Assembly (NCBI GenBank): GCA_902619805.1
Contig: CACNGC010000015.1
Coordinates: 1-37,094 of the forward strand
Source of the DNA: an uncultured SAR116 cluster alpha proteobacterium
Lineage (GTDB): Bacteria > Pseudomonadota > Alphaproteobacteria > Puniceispirillales > Marisalimonadaceae
Direction of reading: 5' to 3'
DNA length: 37,094 nt
Shown: positions 9,054 through 19,363 of the stretch, one piece after another
Layout: each line of letters begins with the position of its first letter
Numbering within the stretch: position 1 is the stretch's first letter
The notes under the pieces: generated by a model
Told to the model about the DNA's origin: nothing
Database searches by the model: none
The model's input: only the letters and a program-made list of their open reading frames with translations
Translations under genes and position numbers: made by a program

Positions 9054-10229
9054 ATGAAAAGTAATTACGATTATGCATCAAGAAATTTTAATCTTGGAAC
9101 TGAGACTGCTTTTACTGTATTAGCAAAGGCGAACAAACTAGCTTCTGAGGGACAAAATATTATAAATTTAGGTATCGGTCAGCCAGATTTTAAAACACCT
9201 GAGCATATTGTTGAGGCAGGTATAAAAGCTCTTAGAGATGGACATCATGGTTATACACAATCTACAGGTATTCCTAATCTAAAAGAAGCAGTTTCAAATG
9301 ATATAAAAAAAAGATATGATGAAAATGTTTCACCTGACAATATCATTATTGTTCCAGGTGGTAAGGTTATAATATTTTTTTCTGCAATGTTAATGGGTGA
9401 AAAAAATAAAGAAATTTTATACCCAAATCCAGGATTCCCAATTTATGAGTCAGCTATTAATTATTCAGGTGCAAAATCTATCCCATATCAATTAAGAGAA
9501 GATAAAGGCTTTTCATTTTCAGCAGAAGACATACTAAATAAAATCAATACTAATACGAGTTTAATAATTATTAATAGCCCAGCCAACCCTACAGGTGGAT
9601 TAGTTCCTAAAAGTGAATTGGAAAAGTTAGTTAAAGGTTTAGAAAAACACCCAGATATTGTTTTGATGAGTGATGAGATTTATGATCAATTCTGTTTTGG
9701 TGAAAATGAATTTACATCAATGTTACAATTTCCTGAAATTAGAGATAGGCTAATTATTTTAAATGGATGGTCTAAAACATATGCTATGACTGGGTGGCGT
9801 TTAGGCTATGGAATTTTCCCACATAAATTATATGAAATTGCTGAAAAACTTGCTGTGAACATTCACTCATGTGTTAATTCAAGCGCTCAATATGCAGCAT
9901 TAGCAGCATTAAATGGGCCTCAAAATTGTGTTTCAGAAATGAATGATCATTTTAAAAGACGTGCTAATTTAATGTTTAATGGATTAAATGAAATAAAAGG
10001 ATTTTCTTGTCAAAAACCAAATGGTGCTTTTTATTGCTTTCCAAATATTACTGGAACAGGAAAAAGTTCTACTGAAATTCAGAATATCTTATTAGATAAT
10101 TTAGGTGTGGCCACAGTTTCAGGTACTTCTTTTGGTGAATATGGTGAAGGATATATCAGACTATCATGTGCTAATTCAGATTCTGCAATTGAAGAAGCTA
10201 TTTCAAGAATTAAAGATTTTTTTAATTAA
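9054..10229 (+). CDS. PLP-dependent aminotransferase, class I/II
   Basis: A 391-residue fold-type I aminotransferase of the aspartate-aminotransferase superfamily. Seen: the N-terminal INLGIGQPDFKTPEHI, the PLP-stacking turn region HGYTQSTGIPNLKEAV, INSPANPTGG near residue 178, the DEIYDQF strand, and WSKTYAMTGWRLGYG near 240 containing the Schiff-base Lys. The C-terminal RLSCANSD supplies the substrate-carboxylate Arg. Length is typical. ATG at 9054 has AAGG eight bases upstream. The gene stands alone between tRNA-His (divergent) and glnB. Substrate specificity (aspartate, alanine, other) cannot be assigned from motifs alone. Confidence 0.92.
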   Translation: MKSNYDYASRNFNLGTETAFTVLAKANKLASEGQNIINLGIGQPDFKTPEHIVEAGIKALRDGHHGYTQSTGIPNLKEAVSNDIKKRYDENVSPDNIIIVPGGKVIIFFSAMLMGEKNKEILYPNPGFPIYESAINYSGAKSIPYQLREDKGFSFSAEDILNKINTNTSLIIINSPANPTGGLVPKSELEKLVKGLEKHPDIVLMSDEIYDQFCFGENEFTSMLQFPEIRDRLIILNGWSKTYAMTGWRLGYGIFPHKLYEIAEKLAVNIHSCVNSSAQYAALAALNGPQNCVSEMNDHFKRRANLMFNGLNEIKGFSCQKPNGAFYCFPNITGTGKSSTEIQNILLDNLGVATVSGTSFGEYGEGYIRLSCANSDSAIEEAISRIKDFFN

Positions 10230-10315
10230 ATAGTTTGCTTAATTTTTAATCACTTTTTTTTTATTGCTATATTTAAATAAAAATTATTTTGTTAAATTTA
10301 TTTTTGAATATATGA

Positions 10316-10675
<360 letters not shown>

Positions 10676-10687
10676 CATATGAATAAT

Positions 10688-10691
10688 GGAG
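10688..10691 (+). promoter_or_regulatory. ribosome binding site deciding the glnA start
   Basis: GGAG lies eight bases before the ATG at 10700. An upstream in-frame ATG at 10679 would add seven residues not found in GlnA and has no such site. The chosen start gives 469 residues, the same as E. coli GlnA. Confidence 0.75.
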
Positions 10692-10699
10692 TAGATAAT

Positions 10700-12109
10700 A
10701 TGTCAAACGCAAAAAAAATTATGGATATAATAAAAGAAAAAGAAATCCAATTTGTAGATCTACGCTTTACTGATCCGAGAGGCAAGATGCAACATCTTTC
10801 TCAACATGTAAGCACTATAGATGAAAAATCACTTGCTGAGGGTTTTATGTTTGACGGATCTTCTATTGCAGGATGGAAAGCAATTAATGAGTCTGACATG
10901 AAATTAATGCCTGATTGCTCACGATCAATAGTTGATCCTTTTTTCTCACAACCTACTTTATCAATATTTTGTGATGTACTTGATCCAATATCAGGCAAAC
11001 GTTACGAAAGAGATCCAAGATCAACAGCTAAACAGGCTTTGGAATATATGAATTCAATAGGTGTTGGAGATACTGCTTACTTTGGACCAGAACCTGAATT
11101 TTTTGTATTTGATGATGTTAAATTTGAAGATGAAATGAACTCATCGTTCTATAAAATTGATTCAACTGAAGGTCCATACAATTCTGGTAGTAATTTAGAA
11201 GAGGGAAATATGGGTCATAGACCAGGTATTAAAGGTGGATATTTTCCTGTTCCTCCAGTTGACTCAGCTCAAGACTTAAGAAGCGAAATGGTTTTATCAC
11301 TTGTAGATATGGGTGTAGATATGGAAAAGCACCACCATGAAGTTGCTCCTTCACAGCATGAATTAGGCATGAAATTTGGTACACTTATTGATACTGCTGA
11401 TAATGTTCAACTTTATAAATATGCAGTTCACAACGTTGCACATTCTTTTGGACAAACAGCAACATTTATGCCCAAACCTGTTGCTGGCGACAATGGTACA
11501 GGTATGCATACTCATCAATCTATCTGGAAAGATGGTAAACCTCTATTTGCTGGTGATAAATATGCGCAATTATCAGAAACCTGTTTGTATTATATAGGTG
11601 GGATTATAAAACATGCAAAAGCATTGAATGCGTTCACTAACCCCTCAACTAATTCTTACAAGAGATTAATACCTGGGTTTGAAGCCCCTGTTATTTTAGC
11701 ATATTCTGCTAGAAACAGATCTGCTTCTTGCAGAATTCCTTTTACCGATAGCCCCAATGGTAAAAGAGTTGAAGTCAGGTTTCCAGATGCAACGGCTAAT
11801 CCTTATTTAGCATTTTCAGCTATGTTAATGGCTGGTTTAGATGGTATACAAAATAAAATTCATCCTGGTGAAGCTATGGACCAAGATTTGTATGAATTAC
11901 CTGCAAGTGAACTTGCTAGCATACCTACTGTATGCGGTTCACTTAGAGAAGCTCTTGATGCCCTTGCAAATGATATGTCTTTCTTAACAAAAGGTAATGT
12001 TTTCACCGAAGATCAAATTGAAGCATACATTGACCTAAAGATGGAAGAAGTTGTTCAATTTGAACATTCTCCACATCCTGTAGAATTTAAGATGTACTAT
12101 TCAAGCTAA
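10700..12109 (+). CDS. glnA: glutamine synthetase, type I
   Basis: A 469-residue GS-I that makes glutamine from glutamate, ammonium and ATP as a dodecamer. Seen: [11 protein letters not shown] near residue 47, the metal and glutamate site motif [16 protein letters not shown], the ammonia/ATP region [25 protein letters not shown], and the adenylylation loop [11 protein letters not shown] with Tyr398 (E. coli Tyr397). The conserved Tyr suggests control by GlnE adenylyltransferase, itself steered by PII, which fits the adjacent glnB. A hairpin with a T run follows the stop. No truncation or insertion is seen. Confidence 0.97.
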   Translation: MSNAKKIMDIIKEKEIQFVDLRFTDPRGKMQHLSQHVSTIDEKSLAEGFMFDGSSIAGWKAINESDMKLMPDCSRSIVDPFFSQPTLSIFCDVLDPISGKRYERDPRSTAKQALEYMNSIGVGDTAYFGPEPEFFVFDDVKFEDEMNSSFYKIDSTEGPYNSGSNLEEGNMGHRPGIKGGYFPVPPVDSAQDLRSEMVLSLVDMGVDMEKHHHEVAPSQHELGMKFGTLIDTADNVQLYKYAVHNVAHSFGQTATFMPKPVAGDNGTGMHTHQSIWKDGKPLFAGDKYAQLSETCLYYIGGIIKHAKALNAFTNPSTNSYKRLIPGFEAPVILAYSARNRSASCRIPFTDSPNGKRVEVRFPDATANPYLAFSAMLMAGLDGIQNKIHPGEAMDQDLYELPASELASIPTVCGSLREALDALANDMSFLTKGNVFTEDQIEAYIDLKMEEVVQFEHSPHPVEFKMYYSS

Positions 12110-12125
12110 TCTTACTAAAATTTTT

Positions 12126-12153
12126 AAAACCAATTACTAGTTGGGTTTTTTTA
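12126..12153 (+). terminator. probable terminator after glnA
   Basis: Downstream of the glnA stop, AAACCAA (12127-12133 region) can pair with TTGGGTTT (from 12141), with one mismatch or bulge, around a short loop. The stem runs into seven or more T residues at 12146-12152. The stem is weak but well placed between glnA and parE. Confidence 0.5.
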
Positions 12154-12229
12154 TTTGAAAATTATATAATTATTGCTAAATATTGTTATAATTATTTTTT
12201 TACACACTAAATAAAGTAAATTAGCGTAT

Positions 12230-14188
12230 ATGACAAAAAAAAAATTGGACAACTACAATGCTTCTGAAATCGAAATTTTAGAGGGTTTAGAACCTGTTCG
12301 ACGTAGGCCTGGGATGTATATTGGTGGTACAGACAATAATGCCTTGCACCATCTTGCAACTGAGATAATTGATAATTCTATGGATGAAGTAGTTGCCAAA
12401 CATGCTAATACAATAAATGTAAATCTGCTTGATGATAACACAATAAATATTTCGGATAACGGCAGAGGAATACCTGTAGATAATCATCCTAAATTTAGAA
12501 ATAAATCAGCATTAGAAATTATAATGACCACTCTCCATTCTGGTGGGAAATTTACAAATAAAAATTATACAACCTCAGGGGGATTGCATGGCGTTGGCGC
12601 TTCAGTTGTTAATGCTCTTTCTTCATTTATGAAGGTAGAGGTTATACGTGATGAATACTTATATGTTCAAGAATTTTCTAGAGGTTTACCAATCTCACCT
12701 CTTACAAAAAAGGATAAAATAAAAAATAATAATGGAACTTCTATTACTTTTAAACCTGATCCTGAAATATTTGGTGAAGCTAATATTTTTAATCCTGTTA
12801 AAATCTTTAATATGTTGGAAAATAAAGCTTATCTTTTTAAAGGTGTTCAAATCAATTGGAAATGTAATGAGACACTTTTAAAAAAAGACGGTATTTTGCC
12901 ATCTTCAAAAAAATTTTGCTATATCAATGGTATCTTAGACTACATGAAAAATAAAACTTCCTCTAATTCATTTTTTACTTCTTCTTTATTTCATGGAAAC
13001 GTAAACATTGATGATGAAACTGTTGAATGGGTTGTAAGTTGGTTAGCTGATCATGAAATTGGTTTTAATGAAACTTTTTGTAATACTGTTTATACTCCAC
13101 TTGGTGGAACACATGAAGCTGGTCTAAGGTCAGCAATGACAAAAGGTATAAGAAATTTTGCTGAGCTAAGAGGTTTTAAAAAAGCTAATGAAATCTTATA
13201 TGATGATTTAATGATATCTTCGGGATCAATTTTATCAGTTTTTATTAAAGAACCTCAGTTCCAAGGTCAGACGAAAGAAAAACTTGTGAATACTTTTACT
13301 TCTAAAATTGTAGAAACAGCGGTCAGAGACAGATTTGAGACTTGGTTATCAAATTTTAAAGAAGTTGGGGAAGATTTATTAAATAGAACAATCAATAACT
13401 ATGAAGAAAGAAAAAGAAAAAAGAAAGAAAAAGAAGTTTTACGTAAAACTATTTCAAAAAAAATTCGTTTACCTGGGAAATTAGCTGATTGTTCAAGTGA
13501 TAGTTTTGAGGAGTCTGAGCTTTTTATAGTTGAGGGAGATAGTGCAGGAGGATCTGCAAAACAAGCCAGAGAAAGAATTACTCAAGCGGTATTACCTTTA
13601 AAAGGTAAAATATTAAACGTAGCTAGTGCAACGAGTGAAAAATTGTCACAAAATCAAGAAATTAGTGATTTGAAACAAGCTATAGGACTAGATCAAAGTA
13701 AATCTATAAGTATAGATAACCTTAGATATAATAAAATAATCATTATGACAGATGCAGATGTTGACGGAGCTCATATTGCAGCTTTGCTTTTAACTTTTTT
13801 TTATAATAATTATCCAGAAATTATTGAGAGAGGTCATTTGTACATAGCTCAACCACCTTTGTATAGAATTACTTTCAATGACCAATACTTTTATGCTCAA
13901 ACCGAAGAAATTAAAAATAAAATCATAAATAAAAAATTTAACGGCAAAGCTTTAATTAGTCGTTTTAAAGGATTAGGTGAAATGCCACCAGCTCAATTAA
14001 AAGAGACAACAATGTCTCCAAAAACAAGAAAATTACTTAAGGTAACCATTCCTAAAAGAGATATTAATGAAGCTGATAAGAGAAGAGAAGTTGATAGTTT
14101 AGTAAATATATTGATGGGCAAAAAGCCAGAACTTAGATTTAAGTATATTCAAGAAAATGCTAGCAATGTAAGTGAATATGATATTTAA
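12230..14188 (+). CDS. parE: DNA topoisomerase IV subunit B
   Basis: A 652-residue type IIA topoisomerase ATPase subunit that, with ParC, decatenates daughter chromosomes. The GHKL ATPase has GLEPVRRRPGMYIGG, the Mg-binding EIIDNSMDE and the ATP-lid region GLHGVGASVVNALS. The TOPRIM domain has EGDSAGGSAKQARER and the acidic TDADVDGAHI, and the C-terminal FKGLGEMPPAQL is present. It is called ParE rather than GyrB from its length (GyrB about 800) and from the alphaproteobacterial ParE wording near the N-terminus. There is no strong Shine-Dalgarno before the ATG; TATAAT at 12187-12192 is a possible -10 without a clear -35. Confidence 0.93.
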   Translation: MTKKKLDNYNASEIEILEGLEPVRRRPGMYIGGTDNNALHHLATEIIDNSMDEVVAKHANTINVNLLDDNTINISDNGRGIPVDNHPKFRNKSALEIIMTTLHSGGKFTNKNYTTSGGLHGVGASVVNALSSFMKVEVIRDEYLYVQEFSRGLPISPLTKKDKIKNNNGTSITFKPDPEIFGEANIFNPVKIFNMLENKAYLFKGVQINWKCNETLLKKDGILPSSKKFCYINGILDYMKNKTSSNSFFTSSLFHGNVNIDDETVEWVVSWLADHEIGFNETFCNTVYTPLGGTHEAGLRSAMTKGIRNFAELRGFKKANEILYDDLMISSGSILSVFIKEPQFQGQTKEKLVNTFTSKIVETAVRDRFETWLSNFKEVGEDLLNRTINNYEERKRKKKEKEVLRKTISKKIRLPGKLADCSSDSFEESELFIVEGDSAGGSAKQARERITQAVLPLKGKILNVASATSEKLSQNQEISDLKQAIGLDQSKSISIDNLRYNKIIIMTDADVDGAHIAALLLTFFYNNYPEIIERGHLYIAQPPLYRITFNDQYFYAQTEEIKNKIINKKFNGKALISRFKGLGEMPPAQLKETTMSPKTRKLLKVTIPKRDINEADKRREVDSLVNILMGKKPELRFKYIQENASNVSEYDI

Positions 14189-14260
14189 GTTTCAGAATTC
14201 AATTAACTGTATGCTTTTTTAGTGCCATCAAAAATATAAAATTTGAATGAGGTTATAATT

Positions 14261-15517
14261 GTGAAATTCGAAGATCTAGGTTTGTGCAAAGAAATTTTGT
14301 CATCTATAAATGAAATTGGATATAAAGAACCAACTGAGATTCAAAAAAAAGCTATACCAAATATTTTAGTAGGAAGAGATATATTAGGGTGTGCGCAAAC
14401 AGGTACTGGTAAAACAGGATCTTTTATTATGCCTTTGATTGAGATTCTAAATTCTGGGAAATCTAAATTTAGAATGCCAAGATCTCTTATTTTAGCTCCT
14501 ACTAGAGAATTGGCAATGCAAGTTTCTGAGGAATTTTGTAAAATAAATCAATATTTAAATCTTCAAATGGTATTATTAATTGGCGGAACATCATTCACAA
14601 AACAAGAAAATAAATTATCAAAAGGTGTAGATGTACTTATTGCTACGCCTGGAAGACTTTTAGACCATATAGAACGAGGTAAAGTTATAATAAAAGATGT
14701 GAAATTACTTGTTATAGATGAAGCAGATAGAATGTTAGATATGGGTTTCATCCCTGATATTATTAAAATTAACAAACTACTTCCTAAAATAAGACAAACT
14801 TTATTTTTTTCTGCAACTCTCTCAAATGAAATAAGGAATATAAGTAAAGATTTTTTAATTAATCCAAAGGAAATCACTATAAACCCATATTCTTCAACAT
14901 CAGAAAACATAGATAGTACTTTTATTAAAACTAATAGTAAAAATAAAATGAGTGATCTAAAAAAGTTATTATATATAGACCCAATAAAAAGTGCTGTAAT
15001 ATTTTGTAATAAGAAGGCTGATATTGATAAAGTGAGTAGATTTTTAAAAAAAAATAAGTTTAATACCGCATCACTTCATGGAGATATGAACCAAAATTTG
15101 AGAATTAAATCTCTTGAGAGGTTCAAAGACAAATCTGCTGAAATACTAATTGCTTCTGATGTAGCTGCAAGAGGTATTGATATAGATGGATTAAGCCATG
15201 TCCTTAATTATGACGTTCCAAATAACCCAGAAGATTACGTACATCGTATCGGTCGTACAGGAAGAGCTGGGAAAAAGGGTAAAGCATATACGCTTTTTGA
15301 TAATTATGACGATAAAACTATTATTTTAATTGAAAAACTTATAAAGAAAAAAGTTTATAAAACAACTTTTGATAAGATATTTTCTTCGCAAAAGATATCT
15401 TATAATAATTTCAACCCAACTAAAGAAAAAAACAAATATAAATCTAAAACTTTACTACCTGAAGAAAATTATTCAAATTTTAAAGAAAGCGGTAAAATTC
15501 CAGATTTTTTAAATTAA
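14261..15517 (+). CDS. DEAD-box RNA helicase, RhlE-like
   Basis: An ATP-dependent RNA helicase of about 418 residues with a two-RecA-domain core. Motifs in order: Q motif GYKEPTEIQKKAIP, motif I AQTGTGKTGSF, Ia PTRELA, Ib TPGRLLDH, II DEADRMLD, III FSATL, V ASDVAARGIDIDG and VI HRIGRTGRAG. MKFEDLGL at the N-terminus is typical of the RhlE group. The GTG at 14261 is chosen over an in-frame TTG at 14243, because GAGG (14249-14252) lies eight bases before it and the resulting N-terminus matches the family. The tail after motif VI is short and basic. Possible roles are ribosome assembly or RNA decay. Its stop is six bases from the convergent pepN stop. Confidence 0.92.
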   Translation: MKFEDLGLCKEILSSINEIGYKEPTEIQKKAIPNILVGRDILGCAQTGTGKTGSFIMPLIEILNSGKSKFRMPRSLILAPTRELAMQVSEEFCKINQYLNLQMVLLIGGTSFTKQENKLSKGVDVLIATPGRLLDHIERGKVIIKDVKLLVIDEADRMLDMGFIPDIIKINKLLPKIRQTLFFSATLSNEIRNISKDFLINPKEITINPYSSTSENIDSTFIKTNSKNKMSDLKKLLYIDPIKSAVIFCNKKADIDKVSRFLKKNKFNTASLHGDMNQNLRIKSLERFKDKSAEILIASDVAARGIDIDGLSHVLNYDVPNNPEDYVHRIGRTGRAGKKGKAYTLFDNYDDKTIILIEKLIKKKVYKTTFDKIFSSQKISYNNFNPTKEKNKYKSKTLLPEENYSNFKESGKIPDFLN

Positions 15518-15523
15518 AAATAG

Positions 15524-18139
15524 CTAAATTAAAGCCTTCTCTATTATTTCTGACAAGTCATTAGAGATAAATGGTTTATTAATACTTTTTAATACATCTC
15601 TAATTTTGTTTTTCCTCTGACAAGAATAATTTTTAAATCTCGTCAGAGGTAAAATAAGTCTAGCTGCAGCTTGAGGATTGCTTTTATCAATAATTGCAAC
15701 CTGTTCAGCAACAAATTTATATCCAGAAGAATCGTTTGCATGAAATAATAATACATTTTCTCTTTGAAAAGTACTTAAAACGGATCTAAGTTTATTTGGA
15801 TTTTTATAATCAAAATCTCTATGCTTTAATAGATATTTAATTAGATTTAAACCATGTGATTTTATATATAAAGTCGACATCATTTCAAACCATTTTTCAA
15901 TAACTAAGTGATTATTTTTCCATTTTTGGTAAAAATCATTTAAGTAATTTAGTGCTAACTGATTATTAGCCAAACATAATGATTTTAATCCAATAATTGA
16001 AAGTGTCATATTTTTACTTACAGTTATTTTTTTTGCAATCTGAATACCTATTGAGCTCTCAATTAGAATTAAATATTTTAGTATTTTTTCCAATAACAGA
16101 CGTTCTTCATATCTTTCATCATTTTCTATTTTGCTTTTAAATAGTTTTAAAGCATTACTCTCAAAAACTTCTTGTAAACCTAAACCAATTCTTTTCATAA
16201 AATCTTTTTTTCTTTTGAAAATTGAAATTGGATCTACATCTTTTGATAAATTTTCAAATGTATTTCTAGATGGTAATTCTAAAAGCAACGCCATTAACGA
16301 ATAGTTTACTTTTTTTTCTAAAAATAATTCTCTTAATGTTTTTATTAAAATATTTAAATTAAAATTTTTATAAAAACAGTTTAGGTATAAATTTTGAGCA
16401 GAATCCCATTTGTTAAATGAATCATTATCAAATTTAAGTATATGAATATACTCATTAATTTTAATATCTGTTTTTAAAAGTACTGGAGCGGAAAAGTCTC
16501 TTAATATTGAGGGAATAATTTCTTTTTCTCTACAGATTACAGAGACTTTATCTTTGCTTTTTGATAGTAAATAGACGTGTTCGTATTTTAATTTTGAGTT
16601 GTTGAGACTAAATTTAACGAGAGATCCTTTTTTATTTAAAAAAGCTATTTTTATTGGAATAGGTAAATTACTAATTTTATTATTAATCTTTTGAGAAAAA
16701 TTAAGCTGTAATCCTAAGTCATTTTCTTCTCTTATCATTTTTAAATTAGGGGTGCCGGATTGGGAATACCATTTTTCAAACATACTTAAATCTAATTTAC
16801 TCCCATCAGCTAATGCTTTTATAAAATCCTCACATGTAACTGCCATTCCATCATATCTATTAAAATATAAATCCATTCCTTTTTTATATAAAGTATTACC
16901 GAGATAATTATAAATCATTCTAATAACCTCAGCTCCTTTTTCATAGATTGTAGGAGTATAAAAATTATTAATTTCCTTATATTCATCAGGCCTTATTGGG
17001 TGGCTATTAGATCCTGCATCTTCTGCAAACTGAATTGATCTTAGTAAAGACACATCTTCTATTCTTTTAACACCTCTGTTGTTCATATCACCCGAAAATT
17101 CTTGGTCTCTAAAAACAGTTAATCCTTCTTTCAGAGTTAATTGAAACCAATCTCTACAAGTTACCCTGTTCCCAGTCCAATTATGAAAATATTCATGAGC
17201 AACAATGCTTTCTATATTTTGTAAATCTCTGTCAGTAGCAGTTTTCTTGTCAGCTAGAACAAACTTTGAATTAAATATATTTAAACCTTTGTTTTCCATA
17301 GCGCCCATGTTGAAATGACTAACAGCTACTATCATAAAAGTATCTAAATCGTATTCTAATCCATATTTTTCTTCATCCCATCTCATAGCTTTTTTTAGAC
17401 TATTCATTGCGTAATTAGTAAAACTTTTATTACCTATTTCACTAAAAATATTGATTTTAATTTCTTTTTTTGATGATGTTAAATATTTAGAAGAATTAGA
17501 TTCTAGATTACCAACAACTAAAGCAAATAAATAAGAAGGCTTAGGAAATGGATCATGCCAGACTTTAAACAGCCTATTACCTTTTCCATTTTTATTTTTA
17601 ATAATACCTTCTTCAATTAAATTACCATTACTAAGTATTGTTTTAAATTTATCTGTTACCTCTATTCTAACTGTAAATAAACTCAAACAATCAGGTCGAT
17701 CTGGAAACCAAGTAATTTTTCTGAAACCTTCTGCTTCACATTGAGTGCATAGCATATTATTGCTTTGATATAAGCCTTCCAAGGAATTATTAGTTGAAGG
17801 ATATATTTTCACTTTAGTAATTATTTTTACTAAAGTTGTATTGGAAGGCACCGGTATTATAATGGCTTCATTTTGTTTTTTTAGACTTTCAACTTTAATA
17901 GTTTTAGGAGGATTATCATCAAGAATTAGTTCAAATTTTGAAGTAGATAAGTCAACTCCATTTAATTCCAGATGACTTTTTAAATTATAATGACTTATGT
18001 TCTGAGTATTATTTTTTTGGAATATTATTTGGGATTTAATAATAGTATATTTATCAAAAATAAAAAAATTTAAAAATGTATTTTTTGCAAGCCAATATAA
18101 AGGCTTATAATCAGACCTTTTTTTAATTACGTATTTCAT
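15524..18139 (-). CDS. pepN: aminopeptidase N, M1 family
   Basis: An 871-residue zinc aminopeptidase that removes N-terminal residues from peptides in the cytoplasm. The substrate-binding GAMENKG lies near residue 277. The zinc motif HEYFH near 313 is followed after 18 residues by the third ligand Glu in LKEG. The Cys-rich LCTQCEAEGFRKITWFPDRPD is typical of bacterial PepN. The C-terminal helical domain carries the DUF3458-like region. No signal peptide. It is the last gene of the LysM-pgsA-like-msrB-aroE-gcrA-pepN run, 11 bases after gcrA. The ATG has no evident Shine-Dalgarno, so it may depend on coupling to gcrA. Confidence 0.95.
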   Translation of the reverse strand: MKYVIKKRSDYKPLYWLAKNTFLNFFIFDKYTIIKSQIIFQKNNTQNISHYNLKSHLELNGVDLSTSKFELILDDNPPKTIKVESLKKQNEAIIIPVPSNTTLVKIITKVKIYPSTNNSLEGLYQSNNMLCTQCEAEGFRKITWFPDRPDCLSLFTVRIEVTDKFKTILSNGNLIEEGIIKNKNGKGNRLFKVWHDPFPKPSYLFALVVGNLESNSSKYLTSSKKEIKINIFSEIGNKSFTNYAMNSLKKAMRWDEEKYGLEYDLDTFMIVAVSHFNMGAMENKGLNIFNSKFVLADKKTATDRDLQNIESIVAHEYFHNWTGNRVTCRDWFQLTLKEGLTVFRDQEFSGDMNNRGVKRIEDVSLLRSIQFAEDAGSNSHPIRPDEYKEINNFYTPTIYEKGAEVIRMIYNYLGNTLYKKGMDLYFNRYDGMAVTCEDFIKALADGSKLDLSMFEKWYSQSGTPNLKMIREENDLGLQLNFSQKINNKISNLPIPIKIAFLNKKGSLVKFSLNNSKLKYEHVYLLSKSKDKVSVICREKEIIPSILRDFSAPVLLKTDIKINEYIHILKFDNDSFNKWDSAQNLYLNCFYKNFNLNILIKTLRELFLEKKVNYSLMALLLELPSRNTFENLSKDVDPISIFKRKKDFMKRIGLGLQEVFESNALKLFKSKIENDERYEERLLLEKILKYLILIESSIGIQIAKKITVSKNMTLSIIGLKSLCLANNQLALNYLNDFYQKWKNNHLVIEKWFEMMSTLYIKSHGLNLIKYLLKHRDFDYKNPNKLRSVLSTFQRENVLLFHANDSSGYKFVAEQVAIIDKSNPQAAARLILPLTRFKNYSCQRKNKIRDVLKSINKPFISNDLSEIIEKALI

Positions 18140-18150
18140 AATACATTATA

Positions 18151-18549
18151 TTAACTTTCTCTCGTGTTAGTATATGCAAGATTAGAATGTTCTTCACAAT
18201 AAGGTCTGCCAGGAATTATTGAAGTACCACAAAAAGAAAATCCAGGTAATTTTGGATCACCAATTGGCCAACAACATCTATTTCTAGACCATTCAACATC
18301 CCTTAACATGATTTTTAGAGGTAATACCTTGCTATTTTCTGAACTATTAGATTGCTGGTTTTTTCTAGGATCTCCTGATTTAGAAATCGGCGAATTTCTT
18401 TTTGGTAATCCCATTCTATGAGCTTTTCCTGCAATTGCATTTCTAGACACACCAATTTCGTTTCCAATTTTTGTGATTGGCAAACCATCATCCCAGAGTT
18501 TTCTTAATTTATTTAATTTATCATCATCCCAAACAAAGTTATTTTCCAT
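18151..18549 (-). CDS. gcrA: GcrA cell-cycle regulator
   Basis: A 132-residue GcrA-family protein, restricted to Alphaproteobacteria as far as I know. In Caulobacter it binds sigma70 and activates promoters carrying CcrM-methylated GANTC. Seen: the N-terminal helix-turn-helix WDDDKLNKLRKLWDDGLPIT and IGVSRNAIAGKAHRMGLPKR (residues 7-51), a polar linker, and the C-terminal Cys/His region CCWPIGDP through YCEEH that binds the polymerase. It is shorter than the Caulobacter protein (173), mainly in the linker. It sits inside a close-packed operon, 13 bases after the aroE-like gene and 11 before pepN, so its expression may be tied to housekeeping genes. No ccrM methylase is in the window. Confidence 0.94.
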   Translation of the reverse strand: MENNFVWDDDKLNKLRKLWDDGLPITKIGNEIGVSRNAIAGKAHRMGLPKRNSPISKSGDPRKNQQSNSSENSKVLPLKIMLRDVEWSRNRCCWPIGDPKLPGFSFCGTSIIPGRPYCEEHSNLAYTNTRES

Positions 18550-18562
18550 TATATTTCCTTTA

Positions 18563-19360
18563 CTACCAAAGATCTAAAAAATTACCCGCTAAATCAATCT
18601 GACTTTCTATCATATATTTTCCAAAATGAACAGGTCGACCTAATTTTTTTGCTTTTTTTAATAGTTTAGTTTCTAAAGGTTGCATTATAATGTCTGCAAT
18701 AACAGCGTTGGATGAAGTTTCACTCACATCAAATGGAAGTTTATCATCTTTATGTAAGCCTAAACTAGTAGCATTAATTATTATATCGTAATCGTTTAAT
18801 AAGTAGTTATCTTTATATTTAGTTACTTCTACTAATAAATCCTTATCAATAATTTTAATTTTATTTATCAATTCATATGCTTTATCAAAATTACGATTAA
18901 TTATTTGCAAAGATTTAATTTTTTGTTTTGCTAATGAACAGGCGATAGAAACTGCGGCACCACCAGCGCCAAAAATACAAACTTTTTTATTTTTAATCAA
19001 AAATTTTTGTGATAAAAATCCTGCAACAAAACCTTGACCATCAAAATTATTTCCAATTAATTTTCTATCTTTATCAAATTTGATCCAATTTACAGATTGA
19101 GTAAATACAGCATCTTGTTCAAGATGATCACATATATTAGCCATAGTTTTTTTATGGGGAATAGTAACGGTCATTCCTTCAAAATTTCTAATTTTTTTTA
19201 GAGATTTTATTACATTTTTTAAATTCTCTTTCTTTACATGTATAGGGACCATAACTGCATCTATATTTTTTTCTTTAAAAATTGCAGTAAAAATAGTAGG
19301 AGCTTTGACATGATCAATTGGATCAGCAAGACATCCATAAATTTTTGTCGAACCTAACAT
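18563..19360 (-). CDS. shikimate dehydrogenase family protein (AroE-like)
   Basis: A 265-residue two-domain dehydrogenase of the shikimate/quinate family. The catalytic Lys70 (VTIPHKK) and Asp107 (NNFDGQGF) are present, as is the NADP-binding FGAGGAAVS near 134 with NRNFDKA after the next strand. The shikimate-binding Ser-x-Ser of true AroE (HSxSP) is replaced by His17-Val-Lys-Ala-Pro, and the NTD motif is NFD. This HVKAP form is found in AroE-like paralogues whose substrates are mostly unsettled. It may still be the main AroE here, or a paralogue acting on quinate or another cyclitol. It sits three bases downstream of msrB and 13 before gcrA. Confidence 0.85.
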   Translation of the reverse strand: MLGSTKIYGCLADPIDHVKAPTIFTAIFKEKNIDAVMVPIHVKKENLKNVIKSLKKIRNFEGMTVTIPHKKTMANICDHLEQDAVFTQSVNWIKFDKDRKLIGNNFDGQGFVAGFLSQKFLIKNKKVCIFGAGGAAVSIACSLAKQKIKSLQIINRNFDKAYELINKIKIIDKDLLVEVTKYKDNYLLNDYDIIINATSLGLHKDDKLPFDVSETSSNAVIADIIMQPLETKLLKKAKKLGRPVHFGKYMIESQIDLAGNFLDLW

Positions 19361-19363
19361 AAA

